64,000 bases of DNA from an uncultured Caldilineaceae bacterium (GTDB lineage Bacteria > Chloroflexota > Anaerolineae > Caldilineales > Caldilineaceae), in contig OY282381.1 of the NCBI GenBank assembly GCA_958295915.1, positions 1,944,722 to 2,008,721 of the forward strand, in the 5' to 3' direction. The notes below the pieces were generated by a model. The model was not told the origin of the DNA and did no database searches. It saw only the letters and a list, made by a program, of their open reading frames with translations. The translations under genes were made by a program, and so were the position numbers. This document shows, in pieces, positions 34,203-43,016 of this stretch (the first letter of the stretch is position 1; every line of letters starts with the position of its first letter).

Positions 34203-35300
34203 ATGGAACCCACAGCGCGGTTGCGCGACGCGCCCCAAGAGCGGACAACCCAGGCCAACGGTCGCCCATCGCAGGCTGCCGCTCTGCCCGGCAGATGGGA
34301 GACAGAGTCAGCCGACAGACCGATCAACCCCCTTGCGCCCGACGATGGTCGCTATGTCACCAAGGCAGAGTACTGGGCCAGGTGGTATGAAAACCCGTAC
34401 CTTGACGTCAGCTACGAATGGAACAATGGCATTCTGGAGGCCAAACCCTTGTCCACGCCCCCACAACTCGACCTCTATGGCTGGTTTCTCACGCTCTTGC
34501 TGCACTATGAGCAGAGCCACCCCATTGCCAGGCTGCTGTATCTGGAAACTGGTTTCAATCTGACCATGCCGGATCCGGCAGAGCTGTCTGGGATGCGGGA
34601 GGCGGTGCGCAAGCCGGACATCGGCGTGATTCTGTATACCAATCCGGTACTCTGGAAGCTCACTGAACGGGCGTATAGAGGGATCTGCGATATGTGCGTG
34701 GAGTCGGTGTCTGATTCGACACTGGCGGAGGCGCGTCGGGACACGGAGGAGAAGAAGAGGGATTATGCTCTGGCTGGGGTGCGGGAGTACTTCATTCTTG
34801 ATCCGGACGATCGCTATATGCGCTTCTATCGTCTTGGCGCGGCTGGGCGCTACGCAGAGATACAGTCTGACGTCGAGGGGGTGATCCGTTCTGAGGTGTT
34901 GCCTGGGTTTCAGTTTCGGCGGCGCGATCTGCTGCGGTTGCCGGAGATAAAGGATCTGGCTCTGGATGAGGTGTATGCGGGGTATGTCCTACCCGAATAT
35001 CAGGCCGCTGTCGCCGCTAGCCAGAAGGCGGAGGAACAGGCCACGCTAGAGGGGCAGCGGGCCGATACAGAAACGCAGCGGGCCGATACAGAAACGCAGC
35101 GGGCCGATACAGAAACGCAGCGGGCCGATACAGAAACGCAGCGGGCCGATACAGAAGCGCAGCGAGCCGATACAGAAACGCAGCGGGCCGATACAGAAGC
35201 GCAGCGAGCCGATACGGAAGCGGCTGCTCGCCGAGTAGCGGAAGAACGGGCGCAAGCGCTGGAAGCCGAATTGGCCCGACTGCGCCAACAACGCTCCTGA
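34203..35300 (+). CDS. Uma2-family (DUF820) nuclease-fold protein with C-terminal heptad-repeat tail
   Basis: A 365-residue protein. Residues 55-235 form the Uma2 domain, a PD-(D/E)xK-like fold: VRKPDIGVIL (Asp), CVESVSDST (Glu), and EKKRDYALAGVREYFILDP. Uma2 proteins are greatly expanded in Cyanobacteria and Chloroflexota and probably cut or bind nucleic acid, but no member has a settled role. After LLRLPEIKDLALDEVYAGYV the tail (280-365) becomes a series of QRADTET heptads followed by a charged helix (RRVAEERAQALEAELARLRQ). The heptads come from a perfect 21-nt tandem repeat and should form a long alpha-helix or coiled coil. GGAGGGAGC precedes ATG 34203. Confidence 0.85.
   Translation: MEPTARLRDAPQERTTQANGRPSQAAALPGRWETESADRPINPLAPDDGRYVTKAEYWARWYENPYLDVSYEWNNGILEAKPLSTPPQLDLYGWFLTLLLHYEQSHPIARLLYLETGFNLTMPDPAELSGMREAVRKPDIGVILYTNPVLWKLTERAYRGICDMCVESVSDSTLAEARRDTEEKKRDYALAGVREYFILDPDDRYMRFYRLGAAGRYAEIQSDVEGVIRSEVLPGFQFRRRDLLRLPEIKDLALDEVYAGYVLPEYQAAVAASQKAEEQATLEGQRADTETQRADTETQRADTETQRADTETQRADTEAQRADTETQRADTEAQRADTEAAARRVAEERAQALEAELARLRQQRS
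35055..35222 (+). repeat. 21-nt tandem repeat, eight units, coding QRADTET heptads
   Basis: Eight consecutive 21-nt units of type CAGCGGGCCGATACAGAAAC-G, with single-base variants (GGG/GAG, AAACG/AAGCG). The unit length is a multiple of three and equals one coiled-coil heptad, so copy-number change lengthens the helix without frameshift. Confidence 0.95.
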
Positions 35301-35415
35301 ACACATAACCGTCAGAAAGGAATGGATCCTTGGAAGGGGATTGAGAGGTGGGCGGCCTCCCCGCTCTTATTCCTCCCTCCTCCACTATGCCGCATCGTAT
35401 CATCGCCGCTGCGCC

Positions 35416-35489
35416 CCTTGATTCACTTGATTCTTATGATGGGGATGATGAACTACAACTATCATGATAATCAGATAAATCAGTGGTCA
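35416..35489. repeat. Family D repeat
   Basis: CCTTGATTCACTTGATTCTT, GATGATGAACTACAACTATC and GATAAATCAGTGGTCAA, the typical D structure with pairing AGTTATCATG-type arms. Confidence 0.75.
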
Positions 35490-35524
35490 ATTTGGGACGC
35501 GCCCCCCCCCGTATGGCTTACGAT

Positions 35525-35553
35525 TTGACCGTCCCGTTCCCTGTTGCTATACT
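35525..35553 (+). promoter_or_regulatory. Sigma-70-type promoter for tRNA-Ala(CGC)
   Basis: TTGACC, 17-base spacer, TATACT: five of six matches at each hexamer. A family D repeat (35563-35640) lies between this promoter and the tRNA gene and would be part of the precursor leader. Confidence 0.65.
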
Positions 35554-35562
35554 TGATTTGCG

Positions 35563-35640
35563 ACCCTTGATTTATATGATAAAGATGATGAACCGCAGTT
35601 ATCATGGCAATCATACAAATTATAAAAATCAGTGGTCAAC
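35563..35640. repeat. Family D repeat in tRNA-Ala leader
   Basis: CCCTTGATTTATATGATAAA, GATGATGAACCGCAGTTATC and AAAATCAGTGGTCAA. Positioned between promoter and the first tRNA. Confidence 0.75.
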
Positions 35641-35643
35641 TTC

Positions 35644-35716
<73 letters not shown>

Positions 35717-35726
35717 CACGCCAGAC

Positions 35727-35755
35727 TTGACAAGCGAGCCAGATTCCTGTATCGT
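35727..35755 (+). promoter_or_regulatory. Promoter for second tRNA-Ala
   Basis: Perfect TTGACA, 17-base spacer, TATCGT. It lies between the two tRNA genes, so each appears to have its own promoter. Confidence 0.55.
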
Positions 35756-35796
35756 GCTCAAATCGCAGCGCAACACAAGCCGGCGGAGGATATCTC

Positions 35797-35872
<76 letters not shown>

Positions 35873-35903
35873 AACTACACAAATCAAGAACCGCAGGTGG
35901 GCA

Positions 35904-36568
35904 TTGTTAAGGAGCGTGCCGTTAGTGGATAACGCGGCATCGCACTCAGCGACTGTGACAGGGAACGAGCCTTACCCCCCGCACGTACGCCTAAAATCCG
36001 CAACCACACATTCCTACGGTTCGCTGCTAGTCATTATTCCCGCGCTGAACGAAGAAAAGTCTATCGAGCAGGTTGTGGCGGATGTCCGGCGCTGCGAGGG
36101 GCAGCTCGGTACATCCGGCGTTGACGACCTGAAAGTCTGCATCATCGACGACGGCTCGACGGACGACACCGCCAGCGTCGCGCGACAGGCGGGCGCGGAC
36201 CACATCCTCGTCCACAAGGTGAATCAGGGGCTGGGCGCGGCCGTGCGCAGCGGCCTGAGCTTCGCGCGCAGACACGGATTCGACATCGTGGTCAAGCTAG
36301 ACGCCGACGGCCAGCACGACCCGTCGGACATACCTGCTCTTATCGCCCCGATCCTCGCCGACGAAGCCGACATCGTCTACGGCAACCGCTTCCCGCGCCT
36401 GACCTACCGCATGCCCTTCATGTCGGAGTCGAGTTCACCCTCTGGCTGCTGGGCCGGGCGGCGAAGCCGGTGGAACACGTCAACTTCGTACTGGGGCTGG
36501 GAATCTTCGGTCTGAACACCGTCTACTTCGGACTACTGGCCGAGCTGGTTGTGCGACGGAAGAACTGA
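35904..36568 (+). pseudogene. Family 2 glycosyltransferase (DPM1-like), internal deletion and frameshift
   Basis: Residues 40-170 are a good GT2 N-terminal half: SLLVIIPALNEEKSIEQVV, DDLKVCIIDDGSTDDT, GLGAAVRSGLSFARRHGFDIVVKLDADGQHDP in parts (nucleotide-binding Asp and DxD-type motif). The frame then breaks after TYRMPF. Immediately downstream in another frame (36424-36568) is a typical C-terminal end, GVEFTLWLLGRAAKPVEHVN and LNTVYFGLLAELVVRRKN. The middle third, with the acceptor-site residues, is absent. The coding sequence therefore lost an internal block and is inactive. Weak alternative: two independent fragments brought together. Confidence 0.8.
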
Positions 36569-36581
36569 CGGGAGCGCAGAG

Positions 36582-36825
36582 AGTGCCTTGCGGGCTTCAG
36601 CCGCAGCGACGATGACATCGACCCCTCGTTCTTCCTGCGCATCGCCGGCAGTTCACTTTCGACAACCTAGGTTTTAACTTCAACGAGTATGGATTTCTGG
36701 TTGGAGGACGATGCGTCATCGTGCGCAATCTTCCCTACTACGACATCGCCGCAATCAGGACTAGCCAGTATATTCTCAGGGAAGGCCACCTTTGGGAAGG
36801 GGAGTTCCGCTTCGCCCCCGAATGA
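36582..36825 (+). pseudogene. C-terminal fragment of a fourth GT-C copy
   Basis: The translated pieces DDDIDPSFFLRIAG and, after a frame change, FDNLGFNFNEYGFLVGG, YYDIAAIRTSQYILREGHLW match the end of the three complete GT-C proteins (DDVEALFFLHLDP..., FDNLDFNFDRYG..., YDIIGIRTGQYIRVEGG). The sequence is more divergent than the three tandem copies, so this is an older or separately acquired relative. The 3' end overlaps the last codons of the minus-strand ligase gene. Confidence 0.75.
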
Positions 36826-38170
36826 GGAACGCCGCCAGAGCGCAACTCAAACCGACCAGGAAATTGGACGCCCCCATGGCGAGCAAATGCTGGAACGTTA
36901 CACTGAATAAAACCATCACAACTGCCCATCCGAAAATTGAATCTCTGACCAGGGATATTGGCATACGCCAACGCAACCGCAGCAAAAAGAACAACCACAG
37001 CAAGTATAATGCCAATGGGATGATACCTGCTTCGCCAATCAGCATCAGGTACAGATTGTGGACACCGGCCGGTCTGCCATGGTAGCCGAGGGGAGCGCCT
37101 TCCATATAGTGGAGTTGATACAGGCCATGACCGACGAGGGGCGATGCCAGCGCCTTGGCGAAGCCTATTTTCCACAAGCCGATTCGCCGCAATAGACCTC
37201 CCACGTAGATTTCAGGTTCTCCTCTGATAACCTCCTCGTTCTCCCTTGCTTGTTCCAGTTGCTGAACGAGCGCGTTGGCATCCTCATTCTCCCTTGCTTG
37301 TTCCAATTGCTGAACGAGCGCGTTGGCATCCGCTGCAGTCGCTGCCGGCGTTGCCATTTGCTGGAATAGCGCAATTAGCTGCAGGTCTATGGTGAGATAA
37401 ATCAGGATGCTGGCCGCGCCCAGAACAGTCAGGCCGGTATGCCAGAGATTCTGCCTCAGGCGGCGGCCATTCAACAGCAGAAAAGCTATCAGCAGCAGCC
37501 CCAGAACAAAAATTGCCGTATCGGAACCCGATAACAACCCCGCGCCGCATCCCAAGACCAGAGCCAGACCGCCGAGGATGCGTTGCCGGCCATTGCTTTG
37601 AAATGCCAACGCCAGCGCTACCGTCATGCAAGCGACGAAGCTCGCGTTATTGGGGTCGCTGAACGTGCCGGGGTGGCGGGCAAGTTTGTACCCCGGCAGC
37701 ACGCCCAGATCGCGCAGAAGCGGCGAAGCCAGAATCACGGCGCAACTTGCCGTCAGGACCACGAGCGCCCACTTCAACAGCGCCTCGACCCCGATTCGCT
37801 CCAGCAGCGAGCGGCCGCCAAGCATCGCCGCTAGCGTAACGAGGAAGAAAAAGACTTGCCGCAGCACATCTTTGCCCTGCAGCAAATCGGCATCGGTGAC
37901 GAGCAGAACGGCGACGCCAATGACCAGATAGGTGGCCATCGTGGCCAGGATGAATGCCCCGGGCGTTCCAATCGTCTTCCAGAAGTGGACGCTTACGAAA
38001 CCCAGCAGGAGCAGACAGCACACGAGCGTGACCCCAAGGACCAGCGACTTTATGACGGCTTCCTGCAGGGTAATCTGGACCATCACGAGCAGTGCCCAGA
38101 ACGAAAATGCGATGCAGGGAATTGCTGCGAACTCTAATCTCCTCCCCAGCCACGGTATCAACGATAACAC
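36776..38170 (-). CDS. O-antigen ligase/polymerase-like membrane protein, paralogue 1
   Basis: About 464 residues starting at GTG 38170, which is placed after GAAGGA exactly as the ATG of paralogue 2; an upstream GTG at 38185 is possible. Ten or more transmembrane helices surround a large extracytoplasmic loop, the Wzy_C/WaaL layout. The late motif VGHGLYQLHYMEGAPLGYHGRPAGVHNLYLMLIGEAGI in parts contains the H-N-x-x-L of ligases. The loop includes a perfect 18-residue tandem duplication (DANALVQQLEQARENE). The last residues (GRSGTPLPKGGLP) run into the fourth GT-C fragment and appear to be non-native. It likely polymerises or transfers polysaccharide. Confidence 0.8.
   Translation of the reverse strand: MLSLIPWLGRRLEFAAIPCIAFSFWALLVMVQITLQEAVIKSLVLGVTLVCCLLLLGFVSVHFWKTIGTPGAFILATMATYLVIGVAVLLVTDADLLQGKDVLRQVFFFLVTLAAMLGGRSLLERIGVEALLKWALVVLTASCAVILASPLLRDLGVLPGYKLARHPGTFSDPNNASFVACMTVALALAFQSNGRQRILGGLALVLGCGAGLLSGSDTAIFVLGLLLIAFLLLNGRRLRQNLWHTGLTVLGAASILIYLTIDLQLIALFQQMATPAATAADANALVQQLEQARENEDANALVQQLEQARENEEVIRGEPEIYVGGLLRRIGLWKIGFAKALASPLVGHGLYQLHYMEGAPLGYHGRPAGVHNLYLMLIGEAGIIPLALYLLWLFFLLRLRWRMPISLVRDSIFGWAVVMVLFSVTFQHLLAMGASNFLVGLSCALAAFLIRGRSGTPLPKGGLP
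37204..37320 (-). repeat. Tandem duplication coding ANALVQQLEQARENED in ligase loop
   Basis: About 54 bases are repeated twice (CTCCCTTGCTTGTTCCA plus GTTGCTGAACGAGCGCGTT), giving two copies of the helix DANALVQQLEQAREN in the extracytoplasmic loop. Paralogue 2 has an unrelated longer insert at the same place. Confidence 0.8.
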
Positions 38171-38274
38171 ACTTTTATCCTTCACTCATGTTACGCAGCG
38201 ACTAATGGAATTTCGAGAGAAAGGAGATGTCTGCGAGAAGATACTTCCCCCTATAAAATAATATGCTTTATTGT

Positions 38275-38296
38275 GGGGGGGGGGGGGGGGGGGGGG
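38275..38296 (+). repeat. Poly-G tract of 22
   Basis: An uninterrupted run of 22 G lies in the 410-base gap between the two ligase paralogues, about 100 bases upstream of the start of paralogue 1. Apart from this tract, 38186-38580 shows no gene. It could be a phase-variable tract, or the exact count may be an assembly artefact. Confidence 0.9.
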
Positions 38297-38580
38297 TACC
38301 CACTCCCTCCAGAGGCACAGGAAGGAAGCAGCTTGTATTTTACAGATTGATGCGCTTTCCACCGGGAGAGGGCATCAGAATTCAGTCTTCGCTGGATCAT
38401 TGTCCGAGCATATCACCTATGGGGGACGATTGGGGACGCTTGCAAAGAGAGCGAAAATCTGAAACATTTCGTCAACGCCTGCGTAACGTGAGTCCTTCAG
38501 TCAGTTGTATGGCTGTTTGACGGCGGCCGTCCCGCACGACCTACTGCCGGCGCAAGCTACGCAAGTCCGCAGCCATACGG

Positions 38581-40371
38581 TCATACCAATTGGCGCAGGG
38601 AAGAAGTAAGAAATGAGAAGTGAGAGCCGTTTCTCTCTCCACTCTCTACTCGCCCTTGAATGAGGAACGCCGCCAGAGCGCAACTCAAACCGACCAGGAA
38701 ATTGGACGCCCCCATGGCGAGCATATGCTGGAACGCTACATTGAATAAAACCATCACAACTGCCCATCCGAAAATTGAATCTCTGACCAGGGATATTGGC
38801 ATACGCCAACGCAACCGCAGCAAAAAGAACAACCACAGCAAGTATAATGCCAATGGGATGATACCTGCTTCGCCAATCAGCATCAGGTACAGATTGTGGA
38901 CACCGGCCGGTCTGCCATGGTAGCCGAGGGGAGCGCCTTCCATATAGTGGAGTTGATACAGGCCGTGACCGACGAGGGGCGATGCCAGCGCCTTGGCGGA
39001 GCCTATTTTCCACAAGCCGATTCGCTGCAACAGATCGCTCCTTTCTATCGTTTCTCCTCTGATAACCTCTATGTTCTCCCTTGTTTGTTCCAGTTCCCGG
39101 GCGAGCGTGCTGGCGGCCTCTGCGGCCTCTGTGGTCGCGGTCGGCGTTGCTGCGGGGAGGGCTGTGGGAAGCGCTGCGGGAAGTGCTGCGGGCGCTGGCA
39201 ATATCGGGCCTACGGCGAGCGTCTGCCCCCGGTACAGTATACCCTCCTTCTCATAGTCCACGTAGGCGCGGAAGAATTTGCCCTGGTCGTCGGCGGTCAG
39301 GGTGTATTCAGATGTCAGGTCGCCGTCTGGGTCAATGTCGACCCAAGTGGCATCGTCGGGCGTATTGGCATCGCCGGACTGGGCGTTGGCCCGCTGCCAC
39401 TGCCAGCGGGACATGGGGTTGTCGTCCTCACGGTGGTCATGATCGTGAACCAGGGAGGCGCCGATGGTGTCCCCCACCCGCTTCGCTTCATCCGCCTCGG
39501 CAATCACGCCTTCGCTGATATTCACTATCGGCGCCACGGGAGAGCTTCTTCCTGCCAGTTGCTGGAATGGTCCAATTAGCTGTAGGTTTATGACGAGGTA
39601 AACCAGAACGCCGGCCAAGCCCGGAACAATCAGGCCGGAGCGAAAGAGATCCTGCCGCAGACGGCGAACATTCAACAGCAGAAAAAGCGTCAGTATCACG
39701 CCCAGAATGATAACCGCTGTATGGGAAAATGTTGTAAATGCCGCGCTGTATCCCAAGACCAGAGCCAGACTGCCGAGGAGATGTTGCCGGCCGTTGGATT
39801 GAAATGCCAACGCCAGCGCTACCGTCATGCAAGCGACGAAGCTCGCGTCATTGGGGTCGCTGAAAGCGCCGGTGTGGCGGGCAAGTCTGTACTCCGGCAG
39901 CACGCCCAGATCGCGCAGAAGCGGCGAGGCCAGAATCACGGCGCAACTTGCCGTCAGGACCACGAGCGCCCACTTCAACAGCGCCTCGACCCCGATTCGC
40001 TCCAGCAGCGAGCGGCCGCCAAGCATCGCCGCTAGCGTAACGAGGAAGAAAAAGACTTGCCGCAGCACATCTTTGCCCTGCAGCGATTCGGCATCAGTGA
40101 CGAGCAGAACGGCGACGCCAATGACCAGATAGGTGGCCATCGTGGCCAGGATCAATACGCCGGGCGTTCCAATCGCCTTCCAGAAGCGGACGCTTACGAA
40201 ACCCAGCAGGAGCAGACAGCACACGAGCGTGACCCCAAGGACCAGCGACTTTATGACGGCTTCCTGCAGGCTAATCTGGACCATCACGAGCAGTGTCCAG
40301 AACGAAAATGCGATGCAGGGGATTGCTGCGAACTCCAGTCTCTTCTCCAGCCACGGTATCAGCGATAACAT
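38581..40371 (-). CDS. O-antigen ligase/polymerase-like membrane protein, paralogue 2 with long loop insert
   Basis: A 596-residue paralogue of the preceding gene. The membrane parts are almost identical (for example LLKWALVVLTASCAVILASPL and HNLYLMLIGEAGIIPLALYL), but the extracytoplasmic loop carries about 150 extra residues: an acidic, strand-rich segment (DDATWVDIDPDGDLTSEYTL, FFRAYVDYEKEGILYRGQTL) resembling Ig-like or cell-wall-protein modules, and an Ala/Pro/Thr linker. The last residues (ESGERNGSHFSFLTSSLRQ) are translated family G repeat. GAAGGA precedes ATG 40371. The two ligases may have different acceptor preferences. Confidence 0.8.
   Translation of the reverse strand: MLSLIPWLEKRLEFAAIPCIAFSFWTLLVMVQISLQEAVIKSLVLGVTLVCCLLLLGFVSVRFWKAIGTPGVLILATMATYLVIGVAVLLVTDAESLQGKDVLRQVFFFLVTLAAMLGGRSLLERIGVEALLKWALVVLTASCAVILASPLLRDLGVLPEYRLARHTGAFSDPNDASFVACMTVALALAFQSNGRQHLLGSLALVLGYSAAFTTFSHTAVIILGVILTLFLLLNVRRLRQDLFRSGLIVPGLAGVLVYLVINLQLIGPFQQLAGRSSPVAPIVNISEGVIAEADEAKRVGDTIGASLVHDHDHREDDNPMSRWQWQRANAQSGDANTPDDATWVDIDPDGDLTSEYTLTADDQGKFFRAYVDYEKEGILYRGQTLAVGPILPAPAALPAALPTALPAATPTATTEAAEAASTLARELEQTRENIEVIRGETIERSDLLQRIGLWKIGSAKALASPLVGHGLYQLHYMEGAPLGYHGRPAGVHNLYLMLIGEAGIIPLALYLLWLFFLLRLRWRMPISLVRDSIFGWAVVMVLFNVAFQHMLAMGASNFLVGLSCALAAFLIQGRVESGERNGSHFSFLTSSLRQLV
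38601..38650 (-). repeat. Family G repeat at the 3' end of ligase paralogue 2
   Basis: AAGAAGTAAGAAATGAGAAG, TGAGAG and TTTCTCTCTCCACTC. On the minus strand it encodes GSHFSFLTSS at the C-terminus. In-frame G copies also occur at 52495 and 53042. Confidence 0.7.
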
Positions 40372-40390
40372 ACTTTTATCCTTCAGTCGA

Positions 40391-40444
40391 ACTGCCAGTT
40401 TTTAGTGGTTCGTGGCCAGTAACGGCGCTGGCAACTGACTACTG
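40391..40444. repeat. Family C repeat
   Basis: AACTGCCAGTTTTTAGTGGT, TCGTGGCCAGTAACGGCGCT and GGCAACTGACTACTG. Its end overlaps the last codon(s) of the GT4 gene. Confidence 0.75.
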
Positions 40445-41527
40445 CCGGCGCAAGTTCCGCAGTTCCTCGGCGACACGGTCGTACCAGTTGGCGTTGCGGA
40501 AGTAGTCCCCCCGGCGCTCGGCCCCCTCGCACAGCCGCCGGTACAGACCGGGGTCTTCCAGCAGCCGCTGGATTGCAGCCTTCAGACCGGCCGCGCAGCG
40601 GGGTTCTACCAGCAGCCCGTTCTCCTCGTGCTCAACCAGTTCCGGAACGCCGCCCCACCTGGCGGCGACGACGGGCAGGCCGCACTGAAAGGCCTCCAGA
40701 ATGCTGCCGGGATACCCTTCGTTCTTGAAATAACTGGGAAACACTAGCAGGTCGTGCTCGCTGAATGCCCGGGGCACTTCTGCCGGATCCAGAACGCCTC
40801 CATACGTCGCCCTGGGGTGGTCGTCGAAAAGGGAGAAGTCCGCGTCGGATGTACGGGGGCCGAAGACAGTAAGATGACAATTCTCCGGCAAATGACGGCA
40901 CGCCTCCAGAGCCTCGCCCAGCCCTTTGTCCATTTCCAAACGGGCAAGGAAGATGAGCTTATTGATTTTGTCGCGCCTGACGCGGTCAGGCGCCTTGATG
41001 TCTCTCGTATTGGGAAACCAGCGCACATTGGCCCGGTCGTTGAAGAATCGGCATAACTCATGCGTTTCCAGATACACCAGCGCACAGCGCAGATAGGTCC
41101 GATCAGCCAGCCAGCGGGCCAGGGCGCCGTACGTACGGTAAGTTTGAATCAGGCCAGTCCCGGTTATACGCAGTACCATAGGGCGGCGTGTGATTTTACA
41201 AATAACCCAAATGGTCGACGCCAGGATTAGCGCCGAAAAGGAGGGGGTAATGAGGAAAACGATTTGGTCGCGCCGGCACTTACTCGCCACGCCCCAGACT
41301 ACCCGCAGAAACCTGACCATGCGAATCGCCCGGATTTTCCAAAGGGGCAGATTGGTCACGCCCCCCGACGTGTCGATAGTATCTGGCGTAAAGCCCATCA
41401 ACCTCAGTTGATGGGCCGTGTTCGCCATCATTACTTTGTCTCCACCGATAATGTTCGTAGCGGATTCGGCGCCCGCCAGCGGACCGATGAGCAGGATCTT
41501 CGGCATCTGACTTTCGTTTTTTCCCAT
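40439..41527 (-). CDS. Family 4 glycosyltransferase
   Basis: A 362-residue GT-B enzyme. The N-terminal domain starts with ILLIGPLAGAESATNIIGGDKVM; the C-terminal domain has the retaining-GT motifs LIFLARLEMDKGLGEALEA, LTVFGPRTSD and the E-x7-E segment FKNEGYPGSILEAFQCGLPVVA, followed by GGVPELVEHEENGLLVEP. It would transfer a sugar from a nucleotide donor to a growing oligosaccharide at the cytoplasmic side. The start is ATG 41527 or MPKILL seven codons later. It is codirectional with the flippase gene, separated by a family C repeat of 26 bases that reaches into the flippase. Confidence 0.9.
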   Translation of the reverse strand: MGKNESQMPKILLIGPLAGAESATNIIGGDKVMMANTAHQLRLMGFTPDTIDTSGGVTNLPLWKIRAIRMVRFLRVVWGVASKCRRDQIVFLITPSFSALILASTIWVICKITRRPMVLRITGTGLIQTYRTYGALARWLADRTYLRCALVYLETHELCRFFNDRANVRWFPNTRDIKAPDRVRRDKINKLIFLARLEMDKGLGEALEACRHLPENCHLTVFGPRTSDADFSLFDDHPRATYGGVLDPAEVPRAFSEHDLLVFPSYFKNEGYPGSILEAFQCGLPVVAARWGGVPELVEHEENGLLVEPRCAAGLKAAIQRLLEDPGLYRRLCEGAERRGDYFRNANWYDRVAEELRNLRRQ

Positions 41528-41539
41528 ACTTCAAGTTCC

Positions 41540-41592
41540 TTAGTTTTTAGTTGTCAGTGAACTGCAGTGACTCGAAACGAAAAACTGGAAAC
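41540..41592 (-). repeat. Family C repeat forming the 3' end of the flippase gene
   Basis: CCTTAGTTTTTAGTTGTCAG, TGAACTGCAGTGACTCGAAA and CGAAAAACTGGAAACG. The minus-strand reading gives SFSFRVTAVH and the stop codon of the flippase. Confidence 0.75.
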
Positions 41593-42894
41593 GAATACGG
41601 ATCGACCTGCAGCCCACAGGAAACTTGCGTCACTGCGTCGCGGCAGCCAGACCGAGGGCCAGCCCATTCGCGTCACTCTGTGGAAAACGATCGCGAGAAA
41701 GAAGAAACTGCACAGCATGCCCATAGTCATGGCCCAGGCAGCCGCTTCAACGCCAAGTTTCGGGTAGAGCAGGAGAAGCGCGCCGAGGTTGACGCATACG
41801 CCCAGGAAAACCGCCCATGAACAGACATCCGGCAAGTTAGCGCCTTTGAAGTGTGTCATGAATATCCTGGAGACAGCATAGGCGAGTAGCCCGGGCGCCA
41901 GAATCCACAGGAGCGGGACCGCCGGCAGGAAGGCATCCGAAAGCAGGAGATGAACCAGCGGCGTACTGAGCGCGAGAAAGGCGAGGAGGGCGAACGCGGT
42001 GGCCATGCAAACAAGGCGCAGACAGAGCGCGACCAGATCGGCGCGCTCCAAGCCGGCGATGCGGGGCAAAAGCGCGATGCCGACCGAGTTGGAGATCAAT
42101 ACGAATCCAAGCATGAGCGCGCTCGCCGCGGAGAACAGTCCAATTTCAGCCTGGCTTGAGATCAACCCAAGAACGACGATGCCGATGTGGGGTTCGATGG
42201 CGTTTCCGACCCGCGCGACATAGTATTTCAGGCCGTAGCCGAGAATGCGGGTGAAATGCAGGCGGCCGGGTATCTCGAAGGCCAGCCCACAATGCCGCCG
42301 CAGGTCCAGCAAGCAGGCGACTATCATGACGCAATGACCGGCGGCAAATGCCATGACCGCGCCGTCTACCCCAAGTCCCAGGCCCCAGACGAGCGCCAGG
42401 ATTGTGAACGCATTCGCCATGACGCGGAGCATTGAAAAGACCGCCAAACGCCTGAAACGCCTCTGCGCGACAAGTTGATGATCGAGCGCGACCGAGATGA
42501 CCGTGAGCGGAACCAATATCAGCGCTAGAAGGAACGTGTGTGTCTCCGCCTTTTGAAAAAAGGGAACATCGCTGTAGATCAGCGGAAGCGCCAGCGCGGC
42601 AGCCAATCCTCCGCCGACGAGACTGATGATCAGGGCCGAAGACACGCCTTGCGAAACGCTTATCAGTCTCGCCGCGACGAAATACTGCGCGCCCTGTGCG
42701 GCGCCAGGCGTGAGAAGCAAACCAAGCAAAGTCCCAAACACGATGCAAACGGCATAGGCGCCCCTGCCTTCAGGAAGGAGCATATAGGCAAGGAGACCCT
42801 GTATCAGCAGGTTTAGGGCAGCCATGCCGCCCAAGGTCGCAAACAGTACGGACACATCCTGCCCGCCAGTTGTGTCCGGGCCTTTTTTACGCAT
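41554..42894 (-). CDS. Polysaccharide flippase (Wzx/MATE-like)
   Basis: A 446-residue protein with about twelve transmembrane helices and a typical polysaccharide-export start (VLFATLGGMAALNLLIQGLLAYMLLPEGRGAYA). Internal features include GLISSQAEIGLFSAASALM and FKGANLPDVCSWAVFLGVCVN. Flippases of this class move lipid-linked oligosaccharides to the outer face, which the ligases could then use. The C-terminal ten residues are encoded by a family C repeat, so the natural end has been replaced. A gap of 91 bases upstream reaches the GT2 gene; it contains a family G repeat. Confidence 0.85.
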   Translation of the reverse strand: MRKKGPDTTGGQDVSVLFATLGGMAALNLLIQGLLAYMLLPEGRGAYAVCIVFGTLLGLLLTPGAAQGAQYFVAARLISVSQGVSSALIISLVGGGLAAALALPLIYSDVPFFQKAETHTFLLALILVPLTVISVALDHQLVAQRRFRRLAVFSMLRVMANAFTILALVWGLGLGVDGAVMAFAAGHCVMIVACLLDLRRHCGLAFEIPGRLHFTRILGYGLKYYVARVGNAIEPHIGIVVLGLISSQAEIGLFSAASALMLGFVLISNSVGIALLPRIAGLERADLVALCLRLVCMATAFALLAFLALSTPLVHLLLSDAFLPAVPLLWILAPGLLAYAVSRIFMTHFKGANLPDVCSWAVFLGVCVNLGALLLLYPKLGVEAAAWAMTMGMLCSFFFLAIVFHRVTRMGWPSVWLPRRSDASFLWAAGRSVFVSSFSFRVTAVH

Positions 42895-42965
42895 CTGTTG
42901 TTATCAACTGCGATTGCAGCATAGTACCGGTGGGTGCGGGAAATCAAGCCGCCCAGGATCCAGAC

Positions 42966-43016
42966 GAGTGAGAGGATTTCTCCTCTCACTTCTCACTCCT
43001 ATTCCCTCTCTCCCCT
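42966..43016 (-). repeat. Family G repeat overlapping the end of the GT2 gene
   Basis: GAGTGAGAGGATTTCTCCTC, TCACTTCTCACTCC and CTCTCTCCCC. It is a partly palindromic G element; the minus-strand reading gives GERGNRSEK at the end of the GT2 protein. Confidence 0.65.

Noticed and set aside
37204-37320. Assembly duplication in ligase 1
   Set aside because: The repeat stays in frame, has differing flanks and the paralogue also varies at this loop; it is therefore taken as real.
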